The notes beneath the pieces are model-generated. The model was not told where the DNA came from, ran no database searches, and saw only the letters and a program-made list of their open reading frames with translations. Below, piece by piece: positions 38,901 through 46,728 of a DNA stretch of 64,000 nt (position 1 is its first letter; every line of letters starts with the position of its first letter). Position numbers and translations under genes: made by a program. This DNA comes from Actinomyces gaoshouyii (GTDB lineage Bacteria > Actinomycetota > Actinomycetes > Actinomycetales > Actinomycetaceae), in the NCBI RefSeq assembly GCF_002072175.1, contig NZ_MVIV01000003.1, forward strand, positions 62,001 to 126,000, in the 5' to 3' direction.

Positions 38901-40793
38901 CCGCCGTGGGTGCGCCCCAACGTTGAGGTGGAGACGCTGCTTGCCGACGGCGACCCGTGGTGGGTGCTCACCTCCAAGCCCTCACTGGCTGAGCGGAAAG
39001 TGCGTCTCCCCCTCACCTTGGACCGCCGCGGCATCCGGAACATAGTGGTGGACGGTGCGAGCGAGACCCAGGTCCTCGGCGAGTTCATCAGCGACGCCAC
39101 CGTCTACCCGGTGATGGAGGGTCGCCCCGACCTCTATCGAGCCTTCATGTGCCAAGTGTGGGAGCACCAGAGTGAGCGGGGCATCTCCAGTCTCATCCAT
39201 ATGGAGACGCACTTCACCGACGCCAAGACACCCGCTCTCAGGGCGGCCACCTACCGGCACCTGCGCCGGCACTGGCAGTTCATCAATGAGCTCCAGCTGT
39301 TCGACATCGACCACCACAACGCCTATGGCATCCACGTCTACGGGTCGGAGCGCACCCCCTCCTTCGTTCATGCGACGTCGCTCTACCATCCGGACACGGT
39401 TCTGCGGTCACTCGTCCATGACGGCAGTGGTGAGGAGCCTGGTTTCAAGGATCCGCACACGGGCACGTGGGACCTGCGCCCGCATGCGTCACGTATCCAG
39501 CGGGTGGACGGGTCGGTCCTGCGGACCTGGCAGGCTGTGACCGAAGCAGAGGACTGGAGATCGACCCCCATGGTCTCGACCGTCAACTCCGCAGCAGCGC
39601 GCACGCTATCGACCCTCGCGTCGTATCCACGCATCAGCAGCCTCGGTCTCCGGTTCTCAAGCGGCTGGAACGAGACCACTGACTTCAACAGCGGTCGATT
39701 CACCAAGGCCTGGGGCAAGGCGTCATGGGAGGACGCCATCCTTCAGGGGCCACACCTTCACGTCTCCACTCCTCTGTACAAGAGTCCGAATGCGACGATG
39801 AAGCATAACCAGGACTGGACCGCGACCGATTTTGAGGCTCTTCCTACACGCGCTCTGCCGGTGACTCAGTACAAGCCTGCGGGCGACCGCGCCACGTACG
39901 ACCGCCTGTACACCCACTGGGGCGAGTCCTCCGCCCGCGACCACTACCGCATCGCCTGGCGCCGCATGGCAGCTAACACCGGCGAGCGCACCCTCATCCC
40001 CGCGATTATCCCTCCCGGCGCAGCCCATGTGGACGGAGTGTTCTCTGCCGCAATGCCACATACCGCATCATCAGCCGCACCGACCATGGCCGCACTCGCG
40101 TCATCCCTTCTCGCTGACTTCCAGGTTCGCTCCCGTGCACGCAACGACATCCGCGGCAACGATTTCAACCTGCTGCCTGCCCTTCCACTCGACAATCCGT
40201 TAGCTCACAGAGTCGCATTCCGCGCCCTACGTCTCAACTGTATGACCGAGGCCTATGCGGACTTGTGGGTTGAGTGCTGGGATGAGTCCTTCCTCGATGA
40301 TGCACCGATCTTGGAGCGTTATGACGAGCGCCCGGTGGGTCCGGTGTGGACGCCTGATGTGCCGTTGCGTCGGGCTGAGGATCGTCGGAACGCCCAGGCG
40401 GAGATCGATGTGATGGTGGCAATGATGCTGGGTGTACCGGTGGAGGATCTGTGCACGATCTATCGGACGCAGTTCGCTGTGCTGTACGACTACGATCATG
40501 GCCGTGGCCAGGGCGCGTACATCTATGACGCGAACGGCCGGCAGGTGCCAACTCCGGTGCGCCAGGCCTGGGCCAAGCGCGGCCGTCCGGACTCGAACGA
40601 CGCCATGCCGTTATCGGAGCGCACCCACCCCCACCCCGGCTCGGGCGTAAACTATGTCTATTCCCTCCCCTTCCGCACCCGCGACCGAGAATCCGACTTC
40701 CACCACATTCATAGTCACCTTTCCCGAAAAGGGCACACATCATGTCAGAAAGCACAACTGCAAGCGCTCCGGATATTTTCATTACAAAGGTGA
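35973..40793 (+). CDS. Large N6-adenine DNA methyltransferase (DrmMI/PglX-like)
   Basis: A 1606-aa DNA methylase, likely marking self DNA for the helicases. The gamma-type order is seen: RSASFYTPEVLTRFTVQQAL near residue 550, motif I VCEPALGSGAFAIEAV near 592, GVDLNATAVELAEVSLW near 655, and the catalytic motif IV GNPPW near 974. A 500-residue N-terminal helical region and a long C-terminal target-recognition part flank it. No nuclease motif was recognised. The C-terminus (YVYSLPFRTRDRESDF) looks natural, but its last 52 bases lie under the start of the low-G+C OLD gene. It overlaps the SNF2 gene by one base, implying coupled expression. Confidence 0.9.
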   Translation: MAVSDALVVGEDWISEHYFTTDAAKGSFLARVLERRKEWEDLEKPADGAAPVQTPRTRLRSARPRLEELLAALPAPDGAGASDSNVADGTLALTAATLEASAELDALLREVLGFASAEYRLTDCGPVTLVRTVGDEGPAPLALLRARPAAAVEDLLVKDGRTLAGPWEPVDLAEPAAAPIEGAEPVESVSRALSTLMTDEHGPTFALVLAGRWALIAEKERWPEGRWLAVDVQIVVERHDVRRGGEVERALACLEAASLVPGPEGETWWTATLAESAAHTVGVSKDLREGVRSSIEVIANEVVRRRAAAGLAPLPQSQAQPLALQSLRFIYRIIFLLYAEASPELGVLPVGAAEYDAGYGLERLRELCLRELHEESSQSGTHIYESLSLLFALVDQGHNARAAGERADEPVDGLVFQPMRADLFRPEATALIDEVGLGNAALLRVLRSLLLTTEGGKAGRGFISYVELGINQLGAVYEGLMSYTGSFAAERLWEVAPGGDASKGSWVVARDVMEGLEERDFVTVTDEATGERRNVTYEAGEFVFRLSGRDRQRSASFYTPEVLTRFTVQQALAELLDCDGRTTTAEEVLGLTVCEPALGSGAFAIEAVRQLAEQYLSRRERELGERVDPQERPRELAKVRAYLALHQVYGVDLNATAVELAEVSLWLDTMVEGLAAPWFGLRLRRGNSLVGAKRALYSVSQLKKGAWLRNAPVAEPLSAVAEALDDDGARRLGGAVDVSDRVHHFLLPAKGWGSAVEVPTQVRGLVDAERLRALKTWRREVTKAPTKVQVRRLTALARRVEVLWELSLRRLRVAEAEASRRIDLWGRQVAPDAGSTVSREEIEAYLADEDSAYRRLRLVMDAWCALWYWPLTTDVTPPTLEHWLNALEGILGTAPKDAKGTNRTLAEASTWAELQDVEAVELGFAGARPVAAVVADPENRWLEVVRAAAAEQGFFHWELDFATVFARGGFDLQVGNPPWVRPNVEVETLLADGDPWWVLTSKPSLAERKVRLPLTLDRRGIRNIVVDGASETQVLGEFISDATVYPVMEGRPDLYRAFMCQVWEHQSERGISSLIHMETHFTDAKTPALRAATYRHLRRHWQFINELQLFDIDHHNAYGIHVYGSERTPSFVHATSLYHPDTVLRSLVHDGSGEEPGFKDPHTGTWDLRPHASRIQRVDGSVLRTWQAVTEAEDWRSTPMVSTVNSAAARTLSTLASYPRISSLGLRFSSGWNETTDFNSGRFTKAWGKASWEDAILQGPHLHVSTPLYKSPNATMKHNQDWTATDFEALPTRALPVTQYKPAGDRATYDRLYTHWGESSARDHYRIAWRRMAANTGERTLIPAIIPPGAAHVDGVFSAAMPHTASSAAPTMAALASSLLADFQVRSRARNDIRGNDFNLLPALPLDNPLAHRVAFRALRLNCMTEAYADLWVECWDESFLDDAPILERYDERPVGPVWTPDVPLRRAEDRRNAQAEIDVMVAMMLGVPVEDLCTIYRTQFAVLYDYDHGRGQGAYIYDANGRQVPTPVRQAWAKRGRPDSNDAMPLSERTHPHPGSGVNYVYSLPFRTRDRESDFHHIHSHLSRKGHTSCQKAQLQALRIFSLQR

Positions 40794-42463
40794 CCGTCTC
40801 AAACTTCAAAAAAATCGCCCAAGCAGGGATTCCACTAAACAACATCACCTATCTGATCGGCGGCAACAATTCTGGCAAGAGTAGCGTACTACAAGCCATC
40901 CACACAGCCTTTAGCTGCGCCCAATTGCACTCAAATGAAGGAGGAAAAGGAAATATCCCCGAAGCCGACCTATTCTACTCTCCAACAGAGAACTTTCCCG
41001 AACTAGGCCATGGGAAAGATTACAAAGCACACGGGAAAGGCGGAGAGGTAGTATTCACGTATCGCACGGCCGACGACGCTTCATCTGAATCCACCTACGG
41101 AATAACCATGAGAAAGGCAAGCAATAAGAACAACGTCAAAGTCAAGCTAACCGGAAAGGATTCTGACCCAATCCGCAAAGCTATCGACGACAAAAGAACT
41201 CTGTTTAGCGTATACGTGCCAGGCCTGACCGGAATACCGTTGCGAGAAGAATACAAGAGTAGAGGCGCAATTCTTCGGACCGCAGCAGGAGGTGAAGCTA
41301 ATCTTGTATTTCGAAACATCTTACTCCAGCTCGCAGAATCGAATAGGCCCAAAGAAAGCAATATTCGCACACTTGAAGCGATTCTCAGCAAGATCGTTGG
41401 CGTTGACGCTAAGTTCGAAGTAAAGTTCGACAAAGAGGTCGATCGTTACATTTACGTCAGGCTAAGCGTAGGTAACAACAGACCACTTCCGATAGACCTC
41501 TGGGGAACAGGTGTTCTCCAAGCAACTCAGATCGCAGCATACGCACTACTATTCCGCCCGACACTACTCCTTGTCGACGAACCTGACAGCCACCTCCACC
41601 CTGACCTTCAAAAGACACTCATTAGCGCCTTAAAAGAGATTGTAGATACGATCGGTTGCCAGATCGTCCTAACCACCCACTCTCGGCATATGATCACCGC
41701 TGCACCTGAAGGGACCAGGGTCGTTTGGATGAAAGATGGCAAGGTCGAAAACTGTGACGCTCGCGACATCAGCGAGGTTCTCTTGGATCTCGGAGCCCTT
41801 GATTCCTTCGACTGTCGTTCAAAGATCATCTTATATACTGAAGACTCGGGTAGCTCATCACTCACGCAGTGCATCGAGGCCACGCCCGAAACGTCGCAGA
41901 TTTCCTGCCTTTCATATGATGGGATTAAAAATGCACCGAAAGTGGCTCAGCTTAGCGCGCTCGTGAATGAACTTAACATAACACCGAGGATTGTCATCCA
42001 TCGTGATCGCGATTGCTTGACCGACGATGAGATCAAGCAATGGTCAAAGCCTTACGAAGATGCAGGGATGTGCGTGTTTATTCCGTCATTGTCCGATACG
42101 GAAGCATATTACTGCCTGCCGGAACACGTATCCAAAGTGCTTGAGAAGAGCGAGCATGAGGCTCAAGAACTTCTTGACTCAATCCTAACTGAAAACATTC
42201 AACAACTACGCGCCAAGTTCGACGCTAAACGAAAGGACGCCGTATCACAGTTTCACGCCACGGGAGGTGGCCCCGAAGCGGGTGAGTTGTGGAATTCTTG
42301 GCAGCAAGACAAGGCTCGGCCTTGGCGAAACATTTGCGGAAAGGCACTACTCAAGCTAATCAACAGTAAAGTCATGAATGAGCGGAAGGTAAAACTTGAA
42401 TCCGAGCCCAGTTCGAAACTACTTAACGAACTCAATTCCTTTCTCGATGAAATTTCGACATGA
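40742..42463 (+). CDS. OLD-family ATPase with Toprim-like C-terminus
   Basis: An ABC/SMC-type ATPase with a nuclease-type tail, a class common in phage defence. At 573 aa: Walker A LIGGNNSGKSSVLQ near residue 40, signature-like DLWGTGVLQATQIAA near 258, Walker B TLLLVDEPDSHLHPDLQ near 280, and a switch histidine in LTTHSRHM. The second half has IILYTEDSGSS (acidic) near 370 and IVIHRDRDCL (DxD) near 420, as expected for a Toprim-like site. Base composition is far from the host (a sampled 60-base line at 41101 is 40% G+C), so it was recently acquired. It may be an independent defence gene inserted into the locus. Confidence 0.82.
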   Translation: MSESTTASAPDIFITKVTVSNFKKIAQAGIPLNNITYLIGGNNSGKSSVLQAIHTAFSCAQLHSNEGGKGNIPEADLFYSPTENFPELGHGKDYKAHGKGGEVVFTYRTADDASSESTYGITMRKASNKNNVKVKLTGKDSDPIRKAIDDKRTLFSVYVPGLTGIPLREEYKSRGAILRTAAGGEANLVFRNILLQLAESNRPKESNIRTLEAILSKIVGVDAKFEVKFDKEVDRYIYVRLSVGNNRPLPIDLWGTGVLQATQIAAYALLFRPTLLLVDEPDSHLHPDLQKTLISALKEIVDTIGCQIVLTTHSRHMITAAPEGTRVVWMKDGKVENCDARDISEVLLDLGALDSFDCRSKIILYTEDSGSSSLTQCIEATPETSQISCLSYDGIKNAPKVAQLSALVNELNITPRIVIHRDRDCLTDDEIKQWSKPYEDAGMCVFIPSLSDTEAYYCLPEHVSKVLEKSEHEAQELLDSILTENIQQLRAKFDAKRKDAVSQFHATGGGPEAGELWNSWQQDKARPWRNICGKALLKLINSKVMNERKVKLESEPSSKLLNELNSFLDEIST

Positions 42464-42469
42464 ATGAGC

Positions 42470-42738
42470 TTTTCTGACCGGGTGTGCTTGTTGAGGTTGA
42501 TGATGACGAGCGCGGTTGCGGTGATATGGATGATGGTCTGTGGGTCGAGGGTGACGCGTTGGGGAGCTTTGAAGTGCTTGAGCATCGCGTGTGCCGTCTC
42601 GGCGGGCGAGCGTAGAGCGGCGTGGAGGTTGTTTTAGGTCTGGTCGTCAGGGCGCAGGTTGGTGCCCTTGACGGGGGCGAGGACGCCGATGCCGGCGCCG
42701 GTGTAGCCCTTGTCGGCCAGAGGGGTGAGTGGTGCTTC
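42470..42738 (-). pseudogene. IS5-family transposase C-terminal remnant
   Basis: The minus strand reads PLADKGYTGAGIGVLAPVKG, then an in-frame TAA after PDDQT, then HAALRSPAETAHAMLKHFK and ITATALVIINLNKH. This is the DDE-transposase C-terminus with an internal stop and no N-terminus. It abuts the 3' end of the OLD gene. Confidence 0.75.
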
Positions 42739-42740
42739 TC

Positions 42741-42880
42741 GGACAGAGGAGGATTTTCGTCCTCCTTTGATTCGATAGGATGGAGGCATGTCAAGGGTGA
42801 AGTACTCTGAGGAGTTCAAAGAGCAGGAGGTTCGCGAGGTGGTCGACAAGGAATGGTCGTTCGTGTCGGTGGCGGCCTTC
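42741..42880 (+). pseudogene. IS3-family transposase OrfA fragment
   Basis: A short hairpin (AGGAGGA...TCCTCCT) and GGAGGC ribosome site lead into MSRVKYSEEFKEQEVREVV, the N-terminus of an IS3 OrfA helix-turn-helix. The frame is lost after about 30 residues, where ISL3 sequence begins. Confidence 0.65.
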
Positions 42881-43760
42881 CACACGCGCCGGTGGCACCC
42901 GTCGAGCGCGTCACCGGCCAGGCGCACCCCGTGAAGCCGTCCATGGCGACCATCTCGATACCTTGCCTCCAGGCCTGGGGCGCTCGGCCAGCCAGGTCTT
43001 GAACACCTGCTTGGAGCGTCCGGGGACCATGTCAAGCAGACGGGCCGGGCCGGCGCCGTCGTGCACCGGGGTCAGGTCGATGACCACGGTGGCGTACTTG
43101 TCACCAGACCTCGTGTGACGCCACACAGGGGGGTACCCGCTTGAGAGCGTAGCGCGCGGGGGAATCGTCGACCCCGATGACCCTCACGCCGTCGAACCGG
43201 CCCGGGTCATCGATCAACTCGCGCTCGCCCTCGGCCAGGACCGCGTCATCGACCGTGCACCAGGAGGCCCCAAGACCTTCGGCGATGCGCGAAACGGTCA
43301 GGGGATCGATCGCCAGCGTCTCCAACGCCCAGCGCATCGCGCGACGCGACAGCCCCGCCCGCTGCGCCGCCGCACGGGTCAGGTCCTCACACCAGGCGCG
43401 CCCCCATCCGCAACACCTGTAGCGCCGCACGCGCGCCAGCAGCGTGGTCGAGCGGTGACCCAACGGCTCGTGCGCGAGCTGTCGCGCGTCGGTTCCACGC
43501 GACAGCGCCCTGCTGGCCCAACCCCGGCACCAAGGACCTAGTTGAGCGGCCCAGCACTCGCTGCACCGCCCGATCCGCTTCCACACGCTGGCCGACAGGG
43601 CACCACACCGGGCCCGTCCAGACGGCACAAGACCGTCAGATCAGAGGCCGCGAAGGTAGCATCAAGCACGTCGAGGCCTTCCAGATGGGCGTGCAGCAAC
43701 TTCCATCATCGGAAGACTCCGACACGCTCAGCCACCCACCCTCTCAACTGCGAAGAGTCT
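42881..43760 (-). pseudogene. ISL3-family transposase remnant (decayed)
   Basis: Begins near 43669 with LDATFAASDLTVLCRLDGPG. It continues in broken frames: LAHEPLGHRSTTLLARVRRYRC, RWALETLAIDPLTVSRIAEG, WRHTRSGDKYATVVIDLTP, LLDMVPGRSKQVFKTWLAE and VRLAGDALDGCHRRV. Several frameshifts and an internal deletion after AMDGFTG make it inactive. GACTCTTCGCAGTTGAG near 43759 resembles an ISL3 end. It is closest in look to corynebacterial IS31831-type elements. Confidence 0.75.
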
Positions 43761-43943
43761 ATAACCATCTGGACTCGACGGATGTTCACGATGGAGATCG
43801 CAGGACGATGGCCAGCACCTCAACGTGCCACCTGTTCAACGCCGGATGACCGCGTCGGTGGTCGCGCTGGCCCTCAGCATCTCCGTGTCCCAGTAGATCT
43901 TCTGGCAAGCCAGACACTGAGCGCACTCCCACACGGAGCACCA
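43761..43943. other. Spacer with no recognisable gene
   Basis: About 180 bases between the ISL3 end and the CTATGA inverted repeat. No frame with recognisable protein similarity was seen. Confidence 0.4.
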
Positions 43944-44000
43944 CTCACAGTCATAGCCATAGTCATAGTGCTAATCTCGCACTATGACTATGACTGTGAG
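43944..44000. promoter_or_regulatory. CTATGA-iteron inverted repeat over the regulator start
   Basis: GCACTATGACTATGACTGTG with AG (43979-44000) is the exact reverse complement of the left arm at 43944-43971, except that the left arm has one extra six-base unit (CATAGC). The loop is TAATCTC. The right arm covers the first codons of the regulator gene (ATG at 43984). This looks like a multi-site operator or an element end. Confidence 0.7.
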
Positions 44001-45498
44001 CTCGGTAGACCTGCCGGGGATTGTCTCTCGCCTGCGTCGGCGTGGAGGAGACTCGGCCGACATCGAGGTCAAGGCCTCTCGCGGCGGTTGTCCCGCCCTC
44101 GGCGAGACGCTCTGCGCCTTCGCCAACACACCAGGCGGCGGTCTCATCATCCTCGGCCTGGACGAGAACGACGGCTTCTCCCCCGTCAGCCTGACCAACA
44201 TCGCCACGCTTGAGCAGGGCGTCGCTGCGCAGGCCAGGGAGGCCGTCAGCCCACCTGTCACCTGCAACTTCACCATCGAGGAGGTCGACGGCAACGAGGT
44301 GCTCGTCATCCGGGTCAACAGTCTCCCGCTGCAGCACCGGCCCGCGTTCTACCGCGGCAACGCTTACCTGCGTCAGTCCGACGGCGACTACCGCATGAGC
44401 GATCTTGAGATCGCACAAATCGAGCTGCTCAAGATCCAGCAGACCAACCCCACGCACCCGGACCTCGCAGCCGTCCCCAGTACCTCCTTGAGCTCGCTCG
44501 ATACATCGCTCGTTGAGGCCTACGTCAGTCAGGCGCGCACTCGATCGCGCCGGCTTGCCCCGCTTGACACCGACTCCCTCCTCACCGCCACCGGCGTCCT
44601 CACGACCACCGGCGAGGCCACCCTCGCCGGCCTCTACGCACTCGGCACCTACCCACAGGGTCTACGCCCTTCTCTCGGCGTGACCGCTGCGGTTCTCATG
44701 CCGTCAGGCGCCGAGACCCGCACGCAGGACCTCGCCCACTTCACCGGCCCGATCCCGGACCTCCTTCAGGACGTCATGCAGTGGATCGCCCGCAACACCC
44801 CCACTGACATGGGATACGACACCGCCGGTCATGGCCGCGATATCTCGGCCCTGCCGAATCGTGCGGTGAGAGAGCTCATCGCCAACGCACTCGTCCACCG
44901 CAACCTCGACGGCGTCACTGACGGCAAGCGGGTGGAGGTCCGCATCAAGGCCGACACGCTCATCGTCACGAGCCCCGGAGGTCTACGCGCGATCACCGTC
45001 GACCAGCTCGGCACACCGGGCGGCAAGGCCGCCGTCAACCCCACGCTCTATGACATCTGCAAGGACGTCAGAACGGAGGACGGCAGCCGGCTGATCGAGG
45101 GAGAGGGCGGTGGCATCAAGGAGATCCGCGAGGCCGCGGCCGCCGCAGGCCTGCCTGCGCCGGTCTTCCGCGACAGCGGCGTCTCCTTCACCGCGATCCT
45201 CAGGTGGCGTCACGCAGGCACCACACCCGTTCCACCTCCCCGACCACGCGAGGCCATCACTCAGACACGCCCACCAAGCAACCGGCCCGCGTCCTTCCCC
45301 TCGAAGAACGCGCCTGCGGTCTGGGACCAGCTCGGCGCACCACGCACCTTCGACGAGCTGCGCCGACGCACAGGCATGTCTCGGGCACAGACGCGCTACG
45401 CGCTCAACAGCCTGCTCACCGCCGGGCTCGTCGAGATGGTCGGAGGCCGGGGAGACCGGCAGACGACGTACCGCCGCACCAGCCGGACGCCCCAATAG
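43984..45498 (+). CDS. AlbA_2-domain ATP-binding transcriptional regulator
   Basis: A 504-aa protein of the Schlafen-like AlbA_2 plus GHKL-ATPase type. The AlbA_2 region covers about 20-130 (SADIEVKASRGGCPALGETLCAFANTPGGGLIILGLDE and FYRGNAYLRQSDGDYRM). The HATPase_c_4-like part lies near 290-385 (PNRAVRELIANALVHRNL, VTSPGG, EGEGGGIKEIREA). A C-terminal winged helix follows (TFDELRRRTGMSRAQTRYALNSLLTAGLVEM). Such proteins are commonly mobile-island regulators. It is bracketed at both ends by GACTATGACTATGACT repeats, likely its own binding sites. Its role in defence, if any, is unknown. Confidence 0.8.
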   Translation: MTMTVSSVDLPGIVSRLRRRGGDSADIEVKASRGGCPALGETLCAFANTPGGGLIILGLDENDGFSPVSLTNIATLEQGVAAQAREAVSPPVTCNFTIEEVDGNEVLVIRVNSLPLQHRPAFYRGNAYLRQSDGDYRMSDLEIAQIELLKIQQTNPTHPDLAAVPSTSLSSLDTSLVEAYVSQARTRSRRLAPLDTDSLLTATGVLTTTGEATLAGLYALGTYPQGLRPSLGVTAAVLMPSGAETRTQDLAHFTGPIPDLLQDVMQWIARNTPTDMGYDTAGHGRDISALPNRAVRELIANALVHRNLDGVTDGKRVEVRIKADTLIVTSPGGLRAITVDQLGTPGGKAAVNPTLYDICKDVRTEDGSRLIEGEGGGIKEIREAAAAAGLPAPVFRDSGVSFTAILRWRHAGTTPVPPPRPREAITQTRPPSNRPASFPSKNAPAVWDQLGAPRTFDELRRRTGMSRAQTRYALNSLLTAGLVEMVGGRGDRQTTYRRTSRTPQ

Positions 45499-45545
45499 TC
45501 GCACTCTCACAGTATGAAAGTGCGACTATGACTATGACTTACAGT
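45495..45545. promoter_or_regulatory. Downstream CTATGA repeat and inverted repeat
   Basis: ATAGTCGCAC (45495-45504) pairs with GTGCGACTAT (45520-45529), overlapping the regulator stop, and is followed by another ACTATGACTATGACTTACAG like the upstream arm. It may be both a terminator and a second binding site. Confidence 0.6.
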
Positions 45546-45682
45546 CTCACTGCGCTCGTCACCCGTTGAATGCCAGCGGCGCCAGGCCCCCGATGCCGGG
45601 CACTTAGCCTCGTACCCGTTCGACGCGAGCCTCGTCGCTCATCCTTCCGCGACGTCTTGCACTTCTTGACCACGGCTGCCCC

Positions 45683-46623
45683 TCAGACCCGGGGGACCCC
45701 GCCGATGACGAGCTCCTCCGTGAGCCTGGGGTGCATGGAGTTCTCCAACTCCTCCACGACGAAGACGCTGCGCTCATCCACTGCCCCCGCAGCTGGAAGA
45801 GGATCGGCAGGAGGTTCATGAAGCGCCGAGTCCCGTCGGACTCCTCACGCAGACGCAGACTGAAGGAGCGCCGGTCCTCCGCACCCGGTCCCGTCTCCAC
45901 CTCGTGGTGTGCGACCAGCCGCCGCACCACCGGCTCCCCATCATCGTCGAGGGTCAGGAGAGCATGGTCGCCGTTGCGCGTTGAGAGCATGACGGTGCCA
46001 CCCGTCTTCCGCAGCGTCTCAACCAGTTCATCCACCACATCACTGGGTATCGACAGGGCTCCAACGCGCATGTCCTCGAAGTCTAGTCTCGAGATGCCCG
46101 TGTCTGCTCGCGTCAGACCGGCGTTCATCGCGTTGGTGAAGACGGCGTCGACGTCCAACCGGCTCGGCAGGTGCACATACTCGGCCCCCGGGTGGATCAC
46201 CGCGAGATGCCGGTCGAACCATCCGTAGGCGAGAGCCACGGCGCTCTCGGTGTCTGCGCCCAGCACACCGAGGAAGGTCTCGTTGTCCGCGATCACCGTC
46301 TTGTGCGCGTTCGCCCTCTCATTCTCGTCGAGGTCCCCATACAGCTCGATCCCGTTCTCGTCACGCTCAAAGAGCACCTCCTCGGTACGCGTGCGCACCT
46401 CAACAAGGGACTCACGGTGGATGCGGCGCCGGTCGGCAACGACCTCATACAGGAACACGCGGTCCTCAACCAAGCCATCCGGCCGGGGGCGGCCGACAAC
46501 GAACTCGATGGTGAACGACGTCGGCTCGTCCGCCCCCTTGAGCAGATGGGGGGGCAGCCGCAGCATCACCCCGACGGTCCGCGCCTCGAGGACGAGGCCC
46601 CGCAACGCCTCCAGCACAGACAC
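45683..46623 (-). pseudogene. AAA15-type ATPase, truncated and frameshifted
   Basis: The remnant starts SVLEALRGLVLEA, just after where the P-loop should be, so Walker A is missing. The middle has FTIEFVVG, LYEVVADRRRIHRESL and ADTGISRLDFEDM. After FMNLLPILFQLRG the frame breaks in a C-run near 45784. The other frame then gives DERSVFVVEELENSMHPRLTEELV, the Walker B region, and stops at 45683, lacking the rest of the family C-terminus. It belongs to the ATPase group found in abortive-infection loci. It lies opposite to the flanking defence genes and appears inactive. Confidence 0.75.
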
Positions 46624-46728
46624 CCTCTCGCCTGCCAGGCCTACAGCTTCACGTCACTGCGCTAGCCTCATCTCAGGCCCACGAGCCCAGCACTAGCCAC
46701 ACCTTTCTCCGCCCTTAACCACAGCACC

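Noticed and set aside
40742-43983. Prophage
   Set aside because: No integrase, capsid, terminase or tail genes; only isolated transposase debris and single defence-type genes.
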